From: Ramlibacter pallidus
GTDB taxonomy: Bacteria; Pseudomonadota; Gammaproteobacteria; Burkholderiales; Burkholderiaceae_C
Length of the DNA stretch: 64,000 nucleotides
Reading direction: 5' to 3'
Assembly (NCBI RefSeq): GCF_015070875.1
Contig: NZ_JADDIV010000003.1
Coordinates: 248,001-312,000 of the forward strand
The position numbers and the translations under genes were made by a program. Below the pieces are notes generated by a model. The model made no database searches. It was not told the DNA's origin and saw nothing but the letters and a program-made list of their open reading frames with translations. Below, piece after piece: positions 1 to 10,324 of the stretch; positions within the stretch are counted from its first letter, which is position 1; every line of letters starts with the position of its first letter.

Positions 1-488
1 AGCGAAGCGAGCTGCAGCCAGGTGACGAGCTGCGGCTTGCCCAGGCTCTGGTTCAGCGTGCTGTACATGCGGAACAGCAGCGCGGGCGGCAGCGCGAGCG
101 CCAGCACGCCGAGGTACTGGCGCACGTCTTCCTGCAAGGCCGCGGGCACTCCGGTGCCCTGGAGGAGCGCGTTGGGGAACAGCAGGCCGAACACGCCGGC
201 GACGGCGGCGAGCACGGCGAGGTACAGCGCCTGCCGCACCGAGCGGCCGACGTCGGCGTTGCGGCCGGCGCCGTGCAGCTCCGCCCAGGTGGGCAGCAGC
301 GCCTGCAGCACGCCCATCAGCGCGACGAACACGGTGATGTAGACGGCGGCGCCGACCGACAGCGCGGCCAGGGCTTCCTGCGAATAGCGGCCGGCCACCA
401 CCGTGTCCGTGACGCCGAAGGCCATGGTGGCCAGCTGCCCGGCCAGTACCGTGCCGGCGTGGCGCGCGATGATCCCGCGTTCGCTCAA
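1..488 (-). CDS. MATE family efflux transporter (N-terminal part, cut by window edge)
   Basis: This is an inner-membrane Na+/H+-coupled multidrug or toxin exporter of the MATE (NorM/DinF-like) type. Reading leftward from a TTG at 488, the protein begins LSERGIIARHAGTVLAGQLA and continues with several hydrophobic segments; an AGQ...AFGVTDTVVAGRYS stretch and a TLNQSLGKPQ-type loop are typical of the family. About 162 residues are visible, so most of the usual 450 or so lie outside the window. The TTG overlaps the upstream gene's TGA (TTGA), matching the stop-start overlaps common in this genome and suggesting co-transcription. No substrate can be read from the sequence. The family call is firm; the TTG start is inferred from the overlap and from keeping the first helix. 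Confidence 0.82.
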   Translation of the reverse strand, partial: MSERGIIARHAGTVLAGQLATMAFGVTDTVVAGRYSQEALAALSVGAAVYITVFVALMGVLQALLPTWAELHGAGRNADVGRSVRQALYLAVLAAVAGVFGLLFPNALLQGTGVPAALQEDVRQYLGVLALALPPALLFRMYSTLNQSLGKPQLVTWLQLAS

Positions 489-2170
489 GGCTTCTTCTTG
501 TACAGGACCAGGTTCTCGCGGCGGTCGGTCGGGCGCCGGACCTCGGCCACCAGCTGCCAGCGCCGGAGGTCGAGGGCCATCGTCAGCGAGGGCTGGACCT
601 CCTGCGAGACGACCAGCCAGGGGCATTCGCCGGGCTGTTCGGCGCTCTGCAGGTCCAGCCCGCCGTGGTAGCGCAAGGCCGCGATCTGCGGACGCGTGAG
701 TCCCATCACTTCGACGCAGCCGCGCGCGTCCATCCGGCTGGTGATGCCCTGGACGACGGGCGCGTAGCTGCGGGCGTAATCCAGCACCGGCAGCCACAGC
801 GTCATCACGAGCAACCAGCCGAGGGCGGCGCCGCTGGCGGGCAGCACCAGGCTCTTCCAGATCGCCTCGCGGCTGCGGCTGGTGCGCCAGCGCACCAGCC
901 AGATCCAGGCGAGCGTGGCCGCGACGGCCGCGGCGAAGGCGACGAGGCCGAAGCTCGGGACGAAGCCGGGCGCCAGCCGCGCCACGTTGGCGGCGGGCTT
1001 GGCCGGGATGCCGGTCTGCAGCGAGATCCAGATCACCCAGATGATCAGCGCGCAGGTGCTGAAGAACAGCAGCGTGAACCAGTCGATCAGTGCCGAGACG
1101 CTGCGCGAGAAGGTCGGCAGCGCGAACGCCGCCAGCGCGGCCAGCGCCGGCAACCCGAGCAGCAGTGCGCGGTCGGGGTGCGGTGCGAGCGCGGTGGTGA
1201 CCAGCGAGACGCCAGCGAACCACAGCGGCAGGGCGACGTGGCGGCGGCGCAGCTGGCGGCGCCAGCGCCAGACCGTCCACAGCGCGAGCGGCCAGGCCGG
1301 CCAGGCGAACCAGGCGACCAGGCGGGCGATGGATTCCCACTCGCGACCGGGGCCCGCGCCCGGTTCCAGGCGCCAGTGCCAGGTGCCGAAGGCAGCGGCG
1401 ACGGCCGCGGCGGCCAGCGCCAGCACGACGACCAGCACGGCCCCGCGGATGCGCTGCCCCGGGCTGGCGCCGTCCTCCGGGGCGTGCACCCAGTAGTTGA
1501 GGGCGCCACCGGCCGCGAACACCACGCCCATCGCCGGGGCGCCGCTGAGGGCCAGGCCGGGCAGGGCGATCGCCAGGCAGAGCGCGGGCAGTGCGGTGCG
1601 GTATGGCAGGGCGGCGAGGGCGTAGAACGCCATCGCGGTGAAGCCCAGCTGGGCAAGGGAAGGCGTGGTCTCGTGCGAGAGCTGCGCCAGGCCGAGGCAC
1701 GCGATCAGCGCCAGCAGGCCGGCATCGGCGATCGCCCGCGCATAGTCCTTCGGTGCCGCTTCACCGCCGAAGGCGAAGGGCACCGGTTGCGCGCCGGGGG
1801 TGCGCGCGAGGTAATAGACCGCCTGCCAGGTCGCCCACAAGGTGACCACCAGCAGCGCCGCGAAAGGCAGCCGGACGACGAAATCGGCGGGGACCCAGTC
1901 GGGCGTGAGCTGGATCGCCCAGGCGCCCAGCCAGTACGGCAGCAGGGCGTCGAAGTCCGGCGGCTGGCCGAGCAGCGCGGGGTCGAGCCACGAGGTGCGG
2001 CCCGTCGCCATCTCGAACATGTAGCCGAACGCCATGATGTCGGCGTTCTTCCAGGGCTCGCGCCCCACGAACCCGGGGACCACGTACGCCGCGCAGAGCA
2101 GCAGCAGCGCCCAGCGCGGGAGCCGGCGCGCGGCGCTCTGGGTGACGATGGCGGGGGTGGGGCGGTTCAC
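485..2170 (-). CDS. Polytopic membrane protein, GT39/ArnT-like glycosyltransferase
   Basis: This is a protein of about 561 residues with some ten or more hydrophobic segments. It has an early GREPWKNADIMAFGYMFEMA stretch reminiscent of the first periplasmic loop of ArnT/PMT (GT39/GT83) enzymes, which move sugars from polyprenyl-phosphate donors to lipid or protein acceptors. The usual acidic catalytic pair is not convincingly visible, so donor and acceptor are unknown. A short soluble C-terminal tail ends in LVLYKKKP. I prefer the GTG at 2170; a TTG at 2194 would lie in the T-run of the rpmE2 terminator, and neither has a good Shine-Dalgarno sequence. It overlaps the MATE gene downstream. Confidence 0.6.
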   Translation of the reverse strand: MNRPTPAIVTQSAARRLPRWALLLLCAAYVVPGFVGREPWKNADIMAFGYMFEMATGRTSWLDPALLGQPPDFDALLPYWLGAWAIQLTPDWVPADFVVRLPFAALLVVTLWATWQAVYYLARTPGAQPVPFAFGGEAAPKDYARAIADAGLLALIACLGLAQLSHETTPSLAQLGFTAMAFYALAALPYRTALPALCLAIALPGLALSGAPAMGVVFAAGGALNYWVHAPEDGASPGQRIRGAVLVVVLALAAAAVAAAFGTWHWRLEPGAGPGREWESIARLVAWFAWPAWPLALWTVWRWRRQLRRRHVALPLWFAGVSLVTTALAPHPDRALLLGLPALAALAAFALPTFSRSVSALIDWFTLLFFSTCALIIWVIWISLQTGIPAKPAANVARLAPGFVPSFGLVAFAAAVAATLAWIWLVRWRTSRSREAIWKSLVLPASGAALGWLLVMTLWLPVLDYARSYAPVVQGITSRMDARGCVEVMGLTRPQIAALRYHGGLDLQSAEQPGECPWLVVSQEVQPSLTMALDLRRWQLVAEVRRPTDRRENLVLYKKKP

Positions 2171-2196
2171 GCGCGGGGCAGGCGAGGGTCCCAATG

Positions 2197-2220
2197 AAAA
2201 AGGCAGCCGAGGCTGCCTTT
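2197..2220 (-). terminator. Intrinsic terminator of rpmE2
   Basis: On the minus strand a perfect 7-bp stem (GGCAGCC/GGCTGCC, 2202-2217) is followed by TTTTTC at 2201-2196. It lies just downstream of the L31 stop codon. Confidence 0.85.
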
Positions 2221-2239
2221 GTGCATGGGACCGTCGCGC

Positions 2240-2500
2240 TTACTTGGCGGCGTTCTTGTTGCCGAACTTCTTGAAGAACTTGTCCACGCGGCCGCCCATG
2301 TCGTTCACGGACTTCTGGGTGCCCGTGTAGAAGGGGTGCGACTCGCTGGAGGTGTCCAGCTTGTACAGCGGCAGCTCGCGGCCGTCTTCCAGCTTGATGG
2401 TGTCACGCGCGGCCACGCAGGAGCGGGTGACGAACTGGAAACCGTTCGACAGGTCCTGGAAGACCACGTCGCGGTAGTTGGGGTGAATGCCTTCTTTCAT
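2240..2500 (-). CDS. rpmE2: Large ribosomal subunit protein bL31, type B
   Basis: This is an 86-residue 50S subunit protein. It begins [20 protein letters not shown] and lacks the CxxC zinc ligands of type A L31; that, with the extra central loop ([15 protein letters not shown]), marks it as the zinc-independent type B. In many bacteria type B paralogs are induced on zinc limitation, but no Zur site is evident here, and it may be the sole L31. The start is set by a GAGGAAG Shine-Dalgarno 6 nt upstream of the ATG at 2500; a longer in-frame start at 2554 would add residues not found in the family. It sits between rho and the membrane glycosyltransferase and has its own terminator. Confidence 0.95.
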   Translation of the reverse strand: MKEGIHPNYRDVVFQDLSNGFQFVTRSCVAARDTIKLEDGRELPLYKLDTSSESHPFYTGTQKSVNDMGGRVDKFFKKFGNKNAAK

Positions 2501-2612
2501 GATCTTCCTCGTGTGCCGGTAGCCGCGCCGGGACATCCAGCGTACTTTCCGCAATAAAGCCCGAGATTATAGCGTTCCTTGCGCAAGGCAGCCTCAGCTG
2601 GGAGCGCCAAGG

Positions 2613-2633
2613 AAAAAGCCCGGTCACCCGGGC
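2613..2633 (-). terminator. Intrinsic terminator of rho
   Basis: On the minus strand a GCCCGG/CCGGGC stem (2618-2633, 4-nt loop) runs into TTTTT at 2617-2613. It lies between the rho stop codon and rpmE2. Confidence 0.85.
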
Positions 2634-2652
2634 TTCCGTTGGGTCGCGAGGC

Positions 2653-3918
2653 CTAGCCTCCGCGGCGCATCATGTCGAAGAACTCCACGTTGGTCTTGGT
2701 GGCTTTCATGGATTTCAGCACCATTTCCATCGCCTCGATCTCGTCCATGTTGTACATGAACTGGCGCAGGATGCGGGTCTTCTGCAGGATCTCGGGGGCC
2801 AGCAGCAGTTCCTCGCGGCGGGTGCCGGAGCGATTGAGCTGGATCGAGGGGAACACGCGCTTTTCGTAGAGGCGGCGGTCCAGGTGGAGTTCGCAGTTGC
2901 CGGTGCCCTTGAACTCCTCGAAGATCACTTCGTCCATGCGCGAGCCGGTGTCGATCAGGGCGGTGGCGATGATGGTCAGCGAGCCGCCTTCCTCGACGTT
3001 GCGGGCGGCGCCCAGGAAGCGCTTCGGGCGCTGCAGCGCGTTGGCATCGACGCCGCCGGTCAGCACCTTGCCGGAGGACGGCACGACGTTGTTGTAGGCG
3101 CGGGCCAGGCGGGTGATCGAATCGAGCAGGATCACCACGTCCTTCTTCAGTTCGACCAGGCGCTTGGCGCGCTCGATGACCATCTCGGCCACGTGCACGT
3201 GGCGCGCCGCGGGCTCGTCGAAGGTGGAGGCGATGACCTCGGCCTTCACCGAGCGCTGCATGTCGGTCACTTCCTCGGGGCGCTCGTCCACCAGCAGCAC
3301 CATCATGTAGCTGTCGGGGTAGTTGGCGGCGATGGCGTGCGCGATGTGCTGCATCATCACCGTCTTGCCGCTCTTGGGCGGCGCGACGATCAGCGCGCGC
3401 TGGCCCTTGCCGATCGGCGCGATGATGTCGATCACGCGGCCGGTGACGTTCTCCTCGCCCTTGAGGTTGTCGCGTTCGAGGCGCATCTGTTCCCGGGGGA
3501 ACAGCGGCGTCAGGTTCTCGAACATGATCTTGTGCTTGTTGTCCTCCGGCAGCCCGCCGTTGACCTTGTCGAGCTTGGTCAGCGCGAAGTAGCGCTCGCC
3601 GTCCTTGGGCGTGCGGACCTCGCCCTCGATCATGTCGCCGGTGTGCAGGTTGAAGCGGCGCACCTGCGAAGGCGAGATGTAGATGTCGTCGGTGCTCGCC
3701 GTGTAGCTGGTGTCCGGGCTGCGCAGGAAGCCGAAGCCGTCCGGCAGGATCTCCAGCACGCCGTCGGCGAAGACCTGTTCGCCGGCGCGGGCGCGCTTCT
3801 TGATGATGGCGAACATCAGCTCCTGCTTGCGCATGCGGCCGGTGTTCTCGATCTCGAGCTCTTCGGCTTGCTTGAGGACTTCCGAGACGTGCAGCGCCTT
3901 GAGTTCGTTCAGGTGCAT
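2653..3918 (-). CDS. rho: Transcription termination factor Rho
   Basis: This is the hexameric RNA helicase that ends transcription at Rho-dependent sites; at 421 residues it has standard length. The N-terminal helical domain starts [20 protein letters not shown]. It is followed by an S1-like RNA-binding domain (about 50-120, with DGFGFLRS), then the RecA-type ATPase with Walker A APPKSGKT (about 180), [11 protein letters not shown], Walker [17 protein letters not shown], and the Q/R-loop region TGGVDANAL. There is no long insertion of the kind seen in actinobacterial Rho. It is downstream of trxA on the same strand, but each gene has its own intrinsic terminator, so they are probably separate transcription units. 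Confidence 0.98.
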   Translation of the reverse strand: MHLNELKALHVSEVLKQAEELEIENTGRMRKQELMFAIIKKRARAGEQVFADGVLEILPDGFGFLRSPDTSYTASTDDIYISPSQVRRFNLHTGDMIEGEVRTPKDGERYFALTKLDKVNGGLPEDNKHKIMFENLTPLFPREQMRLERDNLKGEENVTGRVIDIIAPIGKGQRALIVAPPKSGKTVMMQHIAHAIAANYPDSYMMVLLVDERPEEVTDMQRSVKAEVIASTFDEPAARHVHVAEMVIERAKRLVELKKDVVILLDSITRLARAYNNVVPSSGKVLTGGVDANALQRPKRFLGAARNVEEGGSLTIIATALIDTGSRMDEVIFEEFKGTGNCELHLDRRLYEKRVFPSIQLNRSGTRREELLLAPEILQKTRILRQFMYNMDEIEAMEMVLKSMKATKTNVEFFDMMRRGG

Positions 3919-4050
3919 GGAGTGACCCCTGGGAGGGCGTTCTGTGAGGATCTGGGGGAGGTTCGATGCGGGGCGAGAGGAGCCCTGCGAACCGGAAACT
4001 CGACCTGGCTGCTTGCGTTGGCAGGCCAGTGATTGGGCGGATTATGCAGC

Positions 4051-4079
4051 AAAAAAACGAAACGGGGCGAAAGCCCCGT
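4051..4079 (-). terminator. Intrinsic terminator of trxA
   Basis: On the minus strand an ACGGGGC/GCCCCGT stem with a TTTC loop (4062-4079) is followed by TTCGTTTTTTT to 4051. It is a strong terminator between trxA and rho. Confidence 0.9.
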
Positions 4080-4115
4080 CTGCGTCGGACCCGGGTGCGC
4101 GCGGCACCCGTTCCC

Positions 4116-4448
4116 TCAGGCCAGCTGCTGGTCGATGAAGGCCGTGAGCTGCGCCTTGCTCATCGCGCCGACCTTGGTGGCGGCGAGCTGGCCGCCCTTG
4201 AACAGCATGAGCGTCGGGATGCCGCGGATGCCGAACTTGGCGGGGATGTCGCGGTTCTCGTCGACGTTCATCTTGGCGATCTGCAGCTTGTCCTTGTACG
4301 ACTCGGAGACCTCGTCGAGGATGGGCGCGATCATCTTGCAGGGACCGCACCACTCGGCCCAGTAATCGACCAGCACCGGCTTGTCGGCTTTCAGGACGTC
4401 GGATTCGAACGAGGCGTCGGAGATGTGCTTGATCAGGTCGCTGGCCAT
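4116..4448 (-). CDS. trxA: Thioredoxin 1
   Basis: This is a cytoplasmic dithiol oxidoreductase of 110 residues that supplies electrons to ribonucleotide reductase, PAPS reductase and peroxidases. The active site WCGPC is at residues 33-37; the cis-proline loop RGIPT and the FKGG turn are present. There is no signal peptide. The ATG at 4448 follows AGGAAGA at suitable spacing; longer in-frame starts would add non-family sequence. It diverges from the AddB-like gene across 103 bp that should hold promoters for both, and it ends in a strong terminator. Confidence 0.96.
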   Translation of the reverse strand: MASDLIKHISDASFESDVLKADKPVLVDYWAEWCGPCKMIAPILDEVSESYKDKLQIAKMNVDENRDIPAKFGIRGIPTLMLFKGGQLAATKVGAMSKAQLTAFIDQQLA

Positions 4449-4551
4449 GGAAATCTTCCTGTTGGAGTTGCGGTGGCGGGTGCCGCTACGATCGGAGGAT
4501 TGTGACAGAAACCCATCGTCCCCGCAGCGTGCGCGGCCACCCCCGAATGCT

Positions 4552-7077
4552 ATGGATGCGATAGCAATTCCGCATCCGGCGGCGCGGCCGTGGGAAGACC
4601 TCATGCGCAAGTTGCAGGCTGCGATGGCGGCCCGCGGCGCGCATCCGGCCCGCACCGTCGTGCTGCTGCCCTACGCGCAGCTGATGCCCGTGGCACGGCA
4701 GTTCTGGGCGCGGCTGGCGCCCACGGGCTTCGCGCCGCGCTTCGAGACCAGCATGAACTGGGCGCGCCAGCAGGCGTGGGAGCCGGGCGAGACGGACCTC
4801 TCCTTCGAGATCGGCCGGGACCTGCTGACGGCCCGCGGCTGGCTGGAGCAGGGCGGCCTGCGCGCGCAGGCGGACACGCTGGCCGGCATGCTGGTCGAGG
4901 CGGCCTGGCAGGCGGCCGGTGCCGCGCGCGCGGTCCCGCCGGCCCAGCGTGCCGGGTGGGCCGCGCGGTTGCGTCCCCAGCTGCTGCAAGGCATGGAGGC
5001 ACCGGCGCTCGCCACGGAGGCGGCCATCGCGCGCATCGCGTTCGAGTGGGCGGCGGCTTCCGGCCATGCGACGGATGCCCTGCTCGATGGCACCTTGACC
5101 CGCGACGTGGACCTGTTGCTGGTGATGGAGGGTTTCCAGGTCGAGCCGATCCCGAGCGCGCTGGCCGCGCAACTCGGCGAGCGGGCGCAGACCTGGGCGT
5201 GGCCGCGCGACCTGCCGCTGGGCGAAGCGGCATTGCACGAAGCGACCGACGCGTCGGAAGAAGCGGAACGGGCCGCCGCGTGCGTGCTGCGCCACCTGGA
5301 GCAGGGCCACGTGCCCGTCGCCCTCGGGGCGACCGACCGCGTGCTCACGCGGCGCATCGGCGCCTTGCTGTTCACGCGCGGCGTGCGGGTGCACGACGAG
5401 ACGGGCTGGAAGCTGTCGACCACGCGCGCGGCCTCGCACGTGATGGCGGCGCTGCGCGCCTGCGCCTGGGACGCGGCCAGCGACGCCGTGCTGGACTGGT
5501 TGAAGGGCGTGCCCGCCCTGCCGCCCGGCACGGTGCAGGCGATCGAGCGCCGTGCGCGCCGTGCGGCGCAGCGCGAGTGGCGGCAACTGCGCGCGGGCGA
5601 CTGGGGCGACTCCGCGTCGGTGCAAGGCGCCGTGGAGCGCATCGCCGAATGGCGCGACAACATGCAGACGACGCGCACGCTGCTCGAGTGGCAGCTTGCG
5701 CTGCGCGGCCTGCTGCAGGCCTGCGGCCAGTGGCCGCTGCTGCGCGGCGATGCCGCGGGCATGAAGATCCTCGAGGCCCTGCGGCTGGAGGACGGCGCGT
5801 CCGACGACTGGTCCGCGTGGGCGCCGGCCTTGCGGCGGCTCACGCTGCGCGACTTCACCGCGTGGGCCAACGAGGTGCTGGAAGCGGTCAGCTTCGTGCC
5901 GCCGCATGCCGGCGACGAACAGGTCGTCGTGCTGCCCATGAGCCAGCTGCTCGGCCATCCGTTCGCGGCGCTGGTGCTCCCGGGCTGCGACGAACGCAGC
6001 CTGCCCGCGTCGCCCGAGCCGGCCACCGGCTGGTCGCAGGCGCAACGGCGCCTGCTTGGCTTGCCGTTGCGGGAAGACCTCGAGGCGGCGCAGCGCGCGG
6101 CCTGGCAAGGCGCGCTGCAGGTGCCGCGCATCGACATCCTCTGGCGCGGGAGCGACGACACCGGCGAGCGCAGCCTGGCCAGCCCGCTGGTGCAGGAACT
6201 GGCCTTGCAGGGCGTCGGGCTGCCCGCCGCGGATCCGCGCGCGGAGCGCGAGGAGCAGGCCGACCCGGTGCAGCCGCCGTCCGTGCAGGCGCCGGGCCTG
6301 CTGCCGGCGCAGGTCTCCGCCAGCAGCTACGAGGACCTGCGGCGCTGTCCCTACCGCTTCTTCGCGCTGCGCATGCTGGGCCTGAAGGAAGCCGACGAGA
6401 TCGAGGCCGAGGTCGACAAGCGCGACTTCGGCACCTGGCTGCATGCGGTGCTGCGCGCGTTCCACGAAGCGATGCGCGAGCGCGGCGACCTGCCGCGCGC
6501 GGAGCGCGTCGCGCTGCTCGACACGCTGGCGCGCGAAGGCATCGCGGGGCAGCGGCTGGCCGAAGGCGAGTTCCTGCCGTTCGCGGCGGGCTGGCCCGCG
6601 GTGCGCGAGGGCTACCTGGACTGGCTGGAGCGGCACGAGGCGGCGGGGGCGGTGTTCGAGTCCGCCGAGAGCGAGCACCGGGCGACGCTCGGCGAGCTGC
6701 AGCTGGCCGGCCGCATCGACCGCGTCGACCGCCTGCCGGGCGAGGCCGCGATCGTGATGGACTACAAGACGGAAAGCCTGCAGGCCAGCAAGGACCGCAT
6801 GAAGTCGCCGCTGGAGGACACGCAGCTCGCCTTCTATGCGTTGCTGCTGCCGCACCGCGACCTGCAGGCGGCCTACCTCAACATCGGGGAGCGGGGCGAG
6901 GTCAAGGCGGTGCCGCATCCGGCGTTGGACCAGGCCGCCCACCTGCTCGAGGAGGCCGTGCAGTCGGAGATGCGCCGCATCGCCCAGGGCGCGCCGCTGC
7001 CGGCGCTGGGCGAAGGCCGGGTGTGCGAGTTCTGCGCGGCGCGCGGCCTGTGCCGGAGGGATGCCTGGAGTGAGTGA
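4552..7077 (+). CDS. AddB-like PD-(D/E)XK nuclease of double-strand break repair
   Basis: This 841-residue protein resembles the AddB subunit of AddAB helicase-nuclease, which resects double-strand DNA ends for RecA loading. The N-terminal part is the inactivated helicase-like region ([11 protein letters not shown]; later [14 protein letters not shown] and [13 protein letters not shown]). The C-terminal nuclease starts at [20 protein letters not shown], has the catalytic core [10 protein letters not shown] (D and xK), and ends with [10 protein letters not shown]. With the upstream Cys of RRCPYRFF these make the four-cysteine iron-sulfur cluster set typical of AddB. It is shorter than Bacillus AddB (about 1,160 residues) and lacks a clear Walker A. 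The ATG at 4552 is chosen because it is the first in-frame ATG clear of the trxA promoter region. It overlaps the next gene by 8 nt. Confidence 0.85.
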   Translation: MDAIAIPHPAARPWEDLMRKLQAAMAARGAHPARTVVLLPYAQLMPVARQFWARLAPTGFAPRFETSMNWARQQAWEPGETDLSFEIGRDLLTARGWLEQGGLRAQADTLAGMLVEAAWQAAGAARAVPPAQRAGWAARLRPQLLQGMEAPALATEAAIARIAFEWAAASGHATDALLDGTLTRDVDLLLVMEGFQVEPIPSALAAQLGERAQTWAWPRDLPLGEAALHEATDASEEAERAAACVLRHLEQGHVPVALGATDRVLTRRIGALLFTRGVRVHDETGWKLSTTRAASHVMAALRACAWDAASDAVLDWLKGVPALPPGTVQAIERRARRAAQREWRQLRAGDWGDSASVQGAVERIAEWRDNMQTTRTLLEWQLALRGLLQACGQWPLLRGDAAGMKILEALRLEDGASDDWSAWAPALRRLTLRDFTAWANEVLEAVSFVPPHAGDEQVVVLPMSQLLGHPFAALVLPGCDERSLPASPEPATGWSQAQRRLLGLPLREDLEAAQRAAWQGALQVPRIDILWRGSDDTGERSLASPLVQELALQGVGLPAADPRAEREEQADPVQPPSVQAPGLLPAQVSASSYEDLRRCPYRFFALRMLGLKEADEIEAEVDKRDFGTWLHAVLRAFHEAMRERGDLPRAERVALLDTLAREGIAGQRLAEGEFLPFAAGWPAVREGYLDWLERHEAAGAVFESAESEHRATLGELQLAGRIDRVDRLPGEAAIVMDYKTESLQASKDRMKSPLEDTQLAFYALLLPHRDLQAAYLNIGERGEVKAVPHPALDQAAHLLEEAVQSEMRRIAQGAPLPALGEGRVCEFCAARGLCRRDAWSE

Positions 7078-10000
7078 AGTCCTGCGCAGTACCGCCGGCC
7101 CCGCCTACGAACACAACGGCCGCCCGGTCGACCGGGCGCCCTTCTATGCCATCGCGTGCGACCCACGCCGCCACGTGGCGGTGGAAGCCTGCGCCGGTGC
7201 CGGCAAAACGTGGATGCTGGTCTCGCGCATCGTGCGCGCGCTGCTCGCCGGTGCGCGGCCGGAAGAGATCCTCGCGATCACCTTCACCCGCAAGGCCGCC
7301 GGCGAGATGCGCCAGCGCCTGCAGGAATGGCTGGCGCAATGGAGCACCGCGTCGGACGATGAGCTCGCCGCGGTACTCTCCGCGCGCGGCCTGCCGCAGA
7401 ACGACGCCGCCACGCGCGACGCCCTGCGCGGCCTGTATGCGGCCCTGCTGCGGTCCGGGCGTCCGGTGCAGATCCGCACCTTTCACAGCTGGTTCGCGGC
7501 CCTCCTGCGCGGCGCACCCGTGGCCGTGCTGCAGTCGCTCGGCCTGCCCGCCCGCTTCGAGCTGCTGGAAGACGACAAGGAGGCCGTCGCCCGCGTGTGG
7601 CGCCGCTTCCATGCGGCCGTCGAGCGCGACCCGCAGGCGCGGGCCGACTACGAGGCGAGCGTGGCGGCGCACGGGCGGTTCAACACGCTCAAGGCGCTGG
7701 CGGCCGCACTGTCCAAGCGGGTGGAGTTCGCCATGGCGGACGCGGTCGGCGTGGTCGCCGATTCCGTCCAGCCCTTCGGGGACGTCTTCGAGGAGTTCGC
7801 GGGCCTCGCGCAGCCCTCGGAGGCGATGGCGCTCGACTGGGTCCGCGACGCGTTCTACGCCGCGTCGCGCGTCCTCGGCCAGGCGTCGGCTCCGACGTTC
7901 TCCGCCAAGGGCCGGGAACTGGAAGAGGCCGTGACCGCCGGCCGCTTCGACGCGGCGGCCGCGGCGCTCCTCACCAAGGAGCAGGAGCCGCGCAAGTTCA
8001 ACGACAAGCTGCCCGGGATCGACGACGTCCGCACGGCGCAGACCCTCGCGCAGCGGCTGTGCGCAGCCCTCCACCAGCACGAAGCCTGGCTGCACCACGC
8101 CCGCATCGCGCGGCTCGCGCGGCAGCTGCTGGAGTCGTATGCCGCGCTCAAGCGCGAGCAGGGCTGGGTCGACATGAGCGACGTCGAGCGCACCGCGCAC
8201 GTCCTGCTGTCCGACCCGGTGCTCGCCGGCTGGGTGCAGGAGCGGCTGGACCAGCGCGTGCGCCACCTGCTGATCGACGAGTTCCAGGACACCAACGCCC
8301 TGCAGTGGCAGGCGCTGCATGCCTGGCTCTCGAGCTATGCCGGTGCCGGCGGCGACGGTCCCAGCGTCTTCATCGTCGGCGACCCGAAGCAGAGCATCTA
8401 CCGTTTCCGCCGCGCCGAGCCGCAGGTGTTCCGGGCGGCGCAGGAGTTCATCGCCGGCCCGCTGGGTGGCGACCGCCTGAGCTGCGACCACACGCATCGC
8501 AACGCCCCGGCGGTGCTCGATGCCGTCAACGCCGTGATGGAGGCGGCGCAGGACGAGGGCGCCTATCACGACTTCCGCGCGCACACCACGGAGGCGTCGG
8601 AGGAAGGCGCCGTGCTGGCGCTGCCGCCGATCCCGCGGCCGGAAGCCACGGCGCCGGAAGACGCCGGGATGGCCTGGCGGGACAGCCTCACCGTCCCGCG
8701 CGAACTGCCCGAGGAACGGCTGGTCTCGCTGGAATGTCGGCAGGCCGCCGCCTGGCTGGCGGCGCAGATCCGCGCCGGCGTGGAGCCCGGCCGCATCATG
8801 GTGCTGGCGCGCCGGCGCGAGCGCCTCTCCGTCATGGAGGACGAACTTCGTGCACTGCACATCGCCGCGCAGCAGCCCGAGAAGACGGACCTGTGCGAAG
8901 CGCCGGAGGTGCAGGACCTCGCGGCCCTGCTGGATGCGCTGGTGTCGCCGGGCCACGACCTGTCGCTCGCCCGGGCCCTGAAGTCGCCCCTGTTCGGCTG
9001 CGGCGACGACGCCCTGGTGGCGCTCGCCACTCTGGCGCGCGCCGCGGGTGCGGAAGGTCCGCCGCGCGGGTGGTTCGAGCTGCTGCAGCAGCCCCCGGCG
9101 GGGTTGCCCACCTCGCTCGCCGACACCGGCGCAACGTTGCGCAAGTGGCAGCGCTGGGTGCAGTCGCTGCCGCCGCACGATGCGCTGCAGGCGATCTACG
9201 ACGATGGCGACGTGCTGGCGCGCTTCGCCCGGGCCGCGCCGCCGCCGCTGCGCGACACCGTGCTGGCCAACCTCCAGGCGCTGCTGGGCACCGCGCTGCA
9301 GGTCAACGGCGGCCGCTACCTCACGCCGTACGCCTTCGTGCGCGCGCTCAAGGCCGGCGGCATCCGCGGGCCGGCGGTGGCTGCGCACGGCGTCGTGCGC
9401 CTGCTGACCGTGCATGGCGCCAAGGGCCTCGAAGCCGAGGTCGTCCTGATGCTGGACACCGACGCCACGCCGGCGCGGCCGGAGAGCATGGGCGCGTTGT
9501 GCGAGTGGCCCGGCGAAGCGCCCGCGCCCTGGCGGTTCGCCTTCCTGGCCAGCGAGACGAAGCCGCCGGCCTGCAGCGTCGAGGCGCTGCAGGTGGAGCA
9601 GGCCGCGCGCGCCCGCGAGGAACTCAATGCGCTCTACGTCGCCATGACCCGTGCCGAGCGGCAGCTGGTGCTTTCCTCCGTGGTGCCGTTGTCGGCGCCC
9701 GCGGCGGCCACGTGGTGGCAGCGCCTGCTGCCGCATGCGAGCCTGCTGCCCGCGCCCGGCGCGGCGGCGCCGCTGCGGGCGGAGGCCGCGGCTTCGGGAG
9801 CCTTCACGCTGCGCGTGGTGCCCGGCACCGTCCAGCCCGCGACGGTCGAATGGCTGCGTCCCGCGACGCCGGAGGGCAGCCATGCGTCGCGGCTCGGTGA
9901 AGCCATGCACCGCCTGCTGGAGACGGTGCGGCCCGGCTCCGCCTTCCAGCCCGCGCACTTGCGCGACCTGCAGCGGCGCTTCGCGCTCGATGCCGCATCC

Positions 10001-10324
10001 GCGCAGCAGGCCGCCGCGATGGCGCAACGCATCCTGCAGGGCGAAGGCGCGTGGGCGTGGAACCCGGAACGGGTCGACTGGCAGGGCAACGAGGTGGAGT
10101 TGCACCATGCCGGCGAACTGCTGCGGCTGGACCGCCTGGTGCGCCGCCGCGGTGCCGACGAATGGTGGGTGCTGGACTTCAAGTCGGCGGCCCAGCCGGA
10201 GCGCCAGCCGCTGCTGGTGGAACAGATGCGCCGGTATCGCGAGGCGGTGGCCGCCGCGCATCCTGGCGCCGAGGTGCGCACGGCCTTCCTGACGGCGCGG
10301 GGAACGATGGTGGTGGTGGAATGA
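7070..10324 (+). CDS. AddA-like UvrD-family helicase-nuclease
   Basis: This is the partner of the preceding gene: a superfamily-1 3'-5' helicase with a C-terminal nuclease, about 1,084 residues. The helicase motifs occur in order: Walker A ACAGAGKTWML (about 45), TFTRKAAGEMRQRL (Ia), DEFQDTNALQW (II), GDPKQSIYRFRRAEP (III), LLTVHGAKGLEAEVV (V) and LYVAMTRAERQL (VI). Near the end, LLRLDRLV followed by WWVLDFKSA is the PD-(D/E)XK core. The GTG at 7070 is preferred because GGAGGG lies 9 nt upstream; the ATG at 7061 sits directly against that sequence. It overlaps both neighbours, and the sensor kinase starts in its stop codon (ATGA). Confidence 0.88.
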   Translation: MSEVLRSTAGPAYEHNGRPVDRAPFYAIACDPRRHVAVEACAGAGKTWMLVSRIVRALLAGARPEEILAITFTRKAAGEMRQRLQEWLAQWSTASDDELAAVLSARGLPQNDAATRDALRGLYAALLRSGRPVQIRTFHSWFAALLRGAPVAVLQSLGLPARFELLEDDKEAVARVWRRFHAAVERDPQARADYEASVAAHGRFNTLKALAAALSKRVEFAMADAVGVVADSVQPFGDVFEEFAGLAQPSEAMALDWVRDAFYAASRVLGQASAPTFSAKGRELEEAVTAGRFDAAAAALLTKEQEPRKFNDKLPGIDDVRTAQTLAQRLCAALHQHEAWLHHARIARLARQLLESYAALKREQGWVDMSDVERTAHVLLSDPVLAGWVQERLDQRVRHLLIDEFQDTNALQWQALHAWLSSYAGAGGDGPSVFIVGDPKQSIYRFRRAEPQVFRAAQEFIAGPLGGDRLSCDHTHRNAPAVLDAVNAVMEAAQDEGAYHDFRAHTTEASEEGAVLALPPIPRPEATAPEDAGMAWRDSLTVPRELPEERLVSLECRQAAAWLAAQIRAGVEPGRIMVLARRRERLSVMEDELRALHIAAQQPEKTDLCEAPEVQDLAALLDALVSPGHDLSLARALKSPLFGCGDDALVALATLARAAGAEGPPRGWFELLQQPPAGLPTSLADTGATLRKWQRWVQSLPPHDALQAIYDDGDVLARFARAAPPPLRDTVLANLQALLGTALQVNGGRYLTPYAFVRALKAGGIRGPAVAAHGVVRLLTVHGAKGLEAEVVLMLDTDATPARPESMGALCEWPGEAPAPWRFAFLASETKPPACSVEALQVEQAARAREELNALYVAMTRAERQLVLSSVVPLSAPAAATWWQRLLPHASLLPAPGAAAPLRAEAAASGAFTLRVVPGTVQPATVEWLRPATPEGSHASRLGEAMHRLLETVRPGSAFQPAHLRDLQRRFALDAASAQQAAAMAQRILQGEGAWAWNPERVDWQGNEVELHHAGELLRLDRLVRRRGADEWWVLDFKSAAQPERQPLLVEQMRRYREAVAAAHPGAEVRTAFLTARGTMVVVE

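Noticed and set aside
6902-10261. A 1,119-codon antisense frame under the AddA-like gene
   Set aside because: Same reason: low-complexity Arg/Gln/His composition and no start signal.
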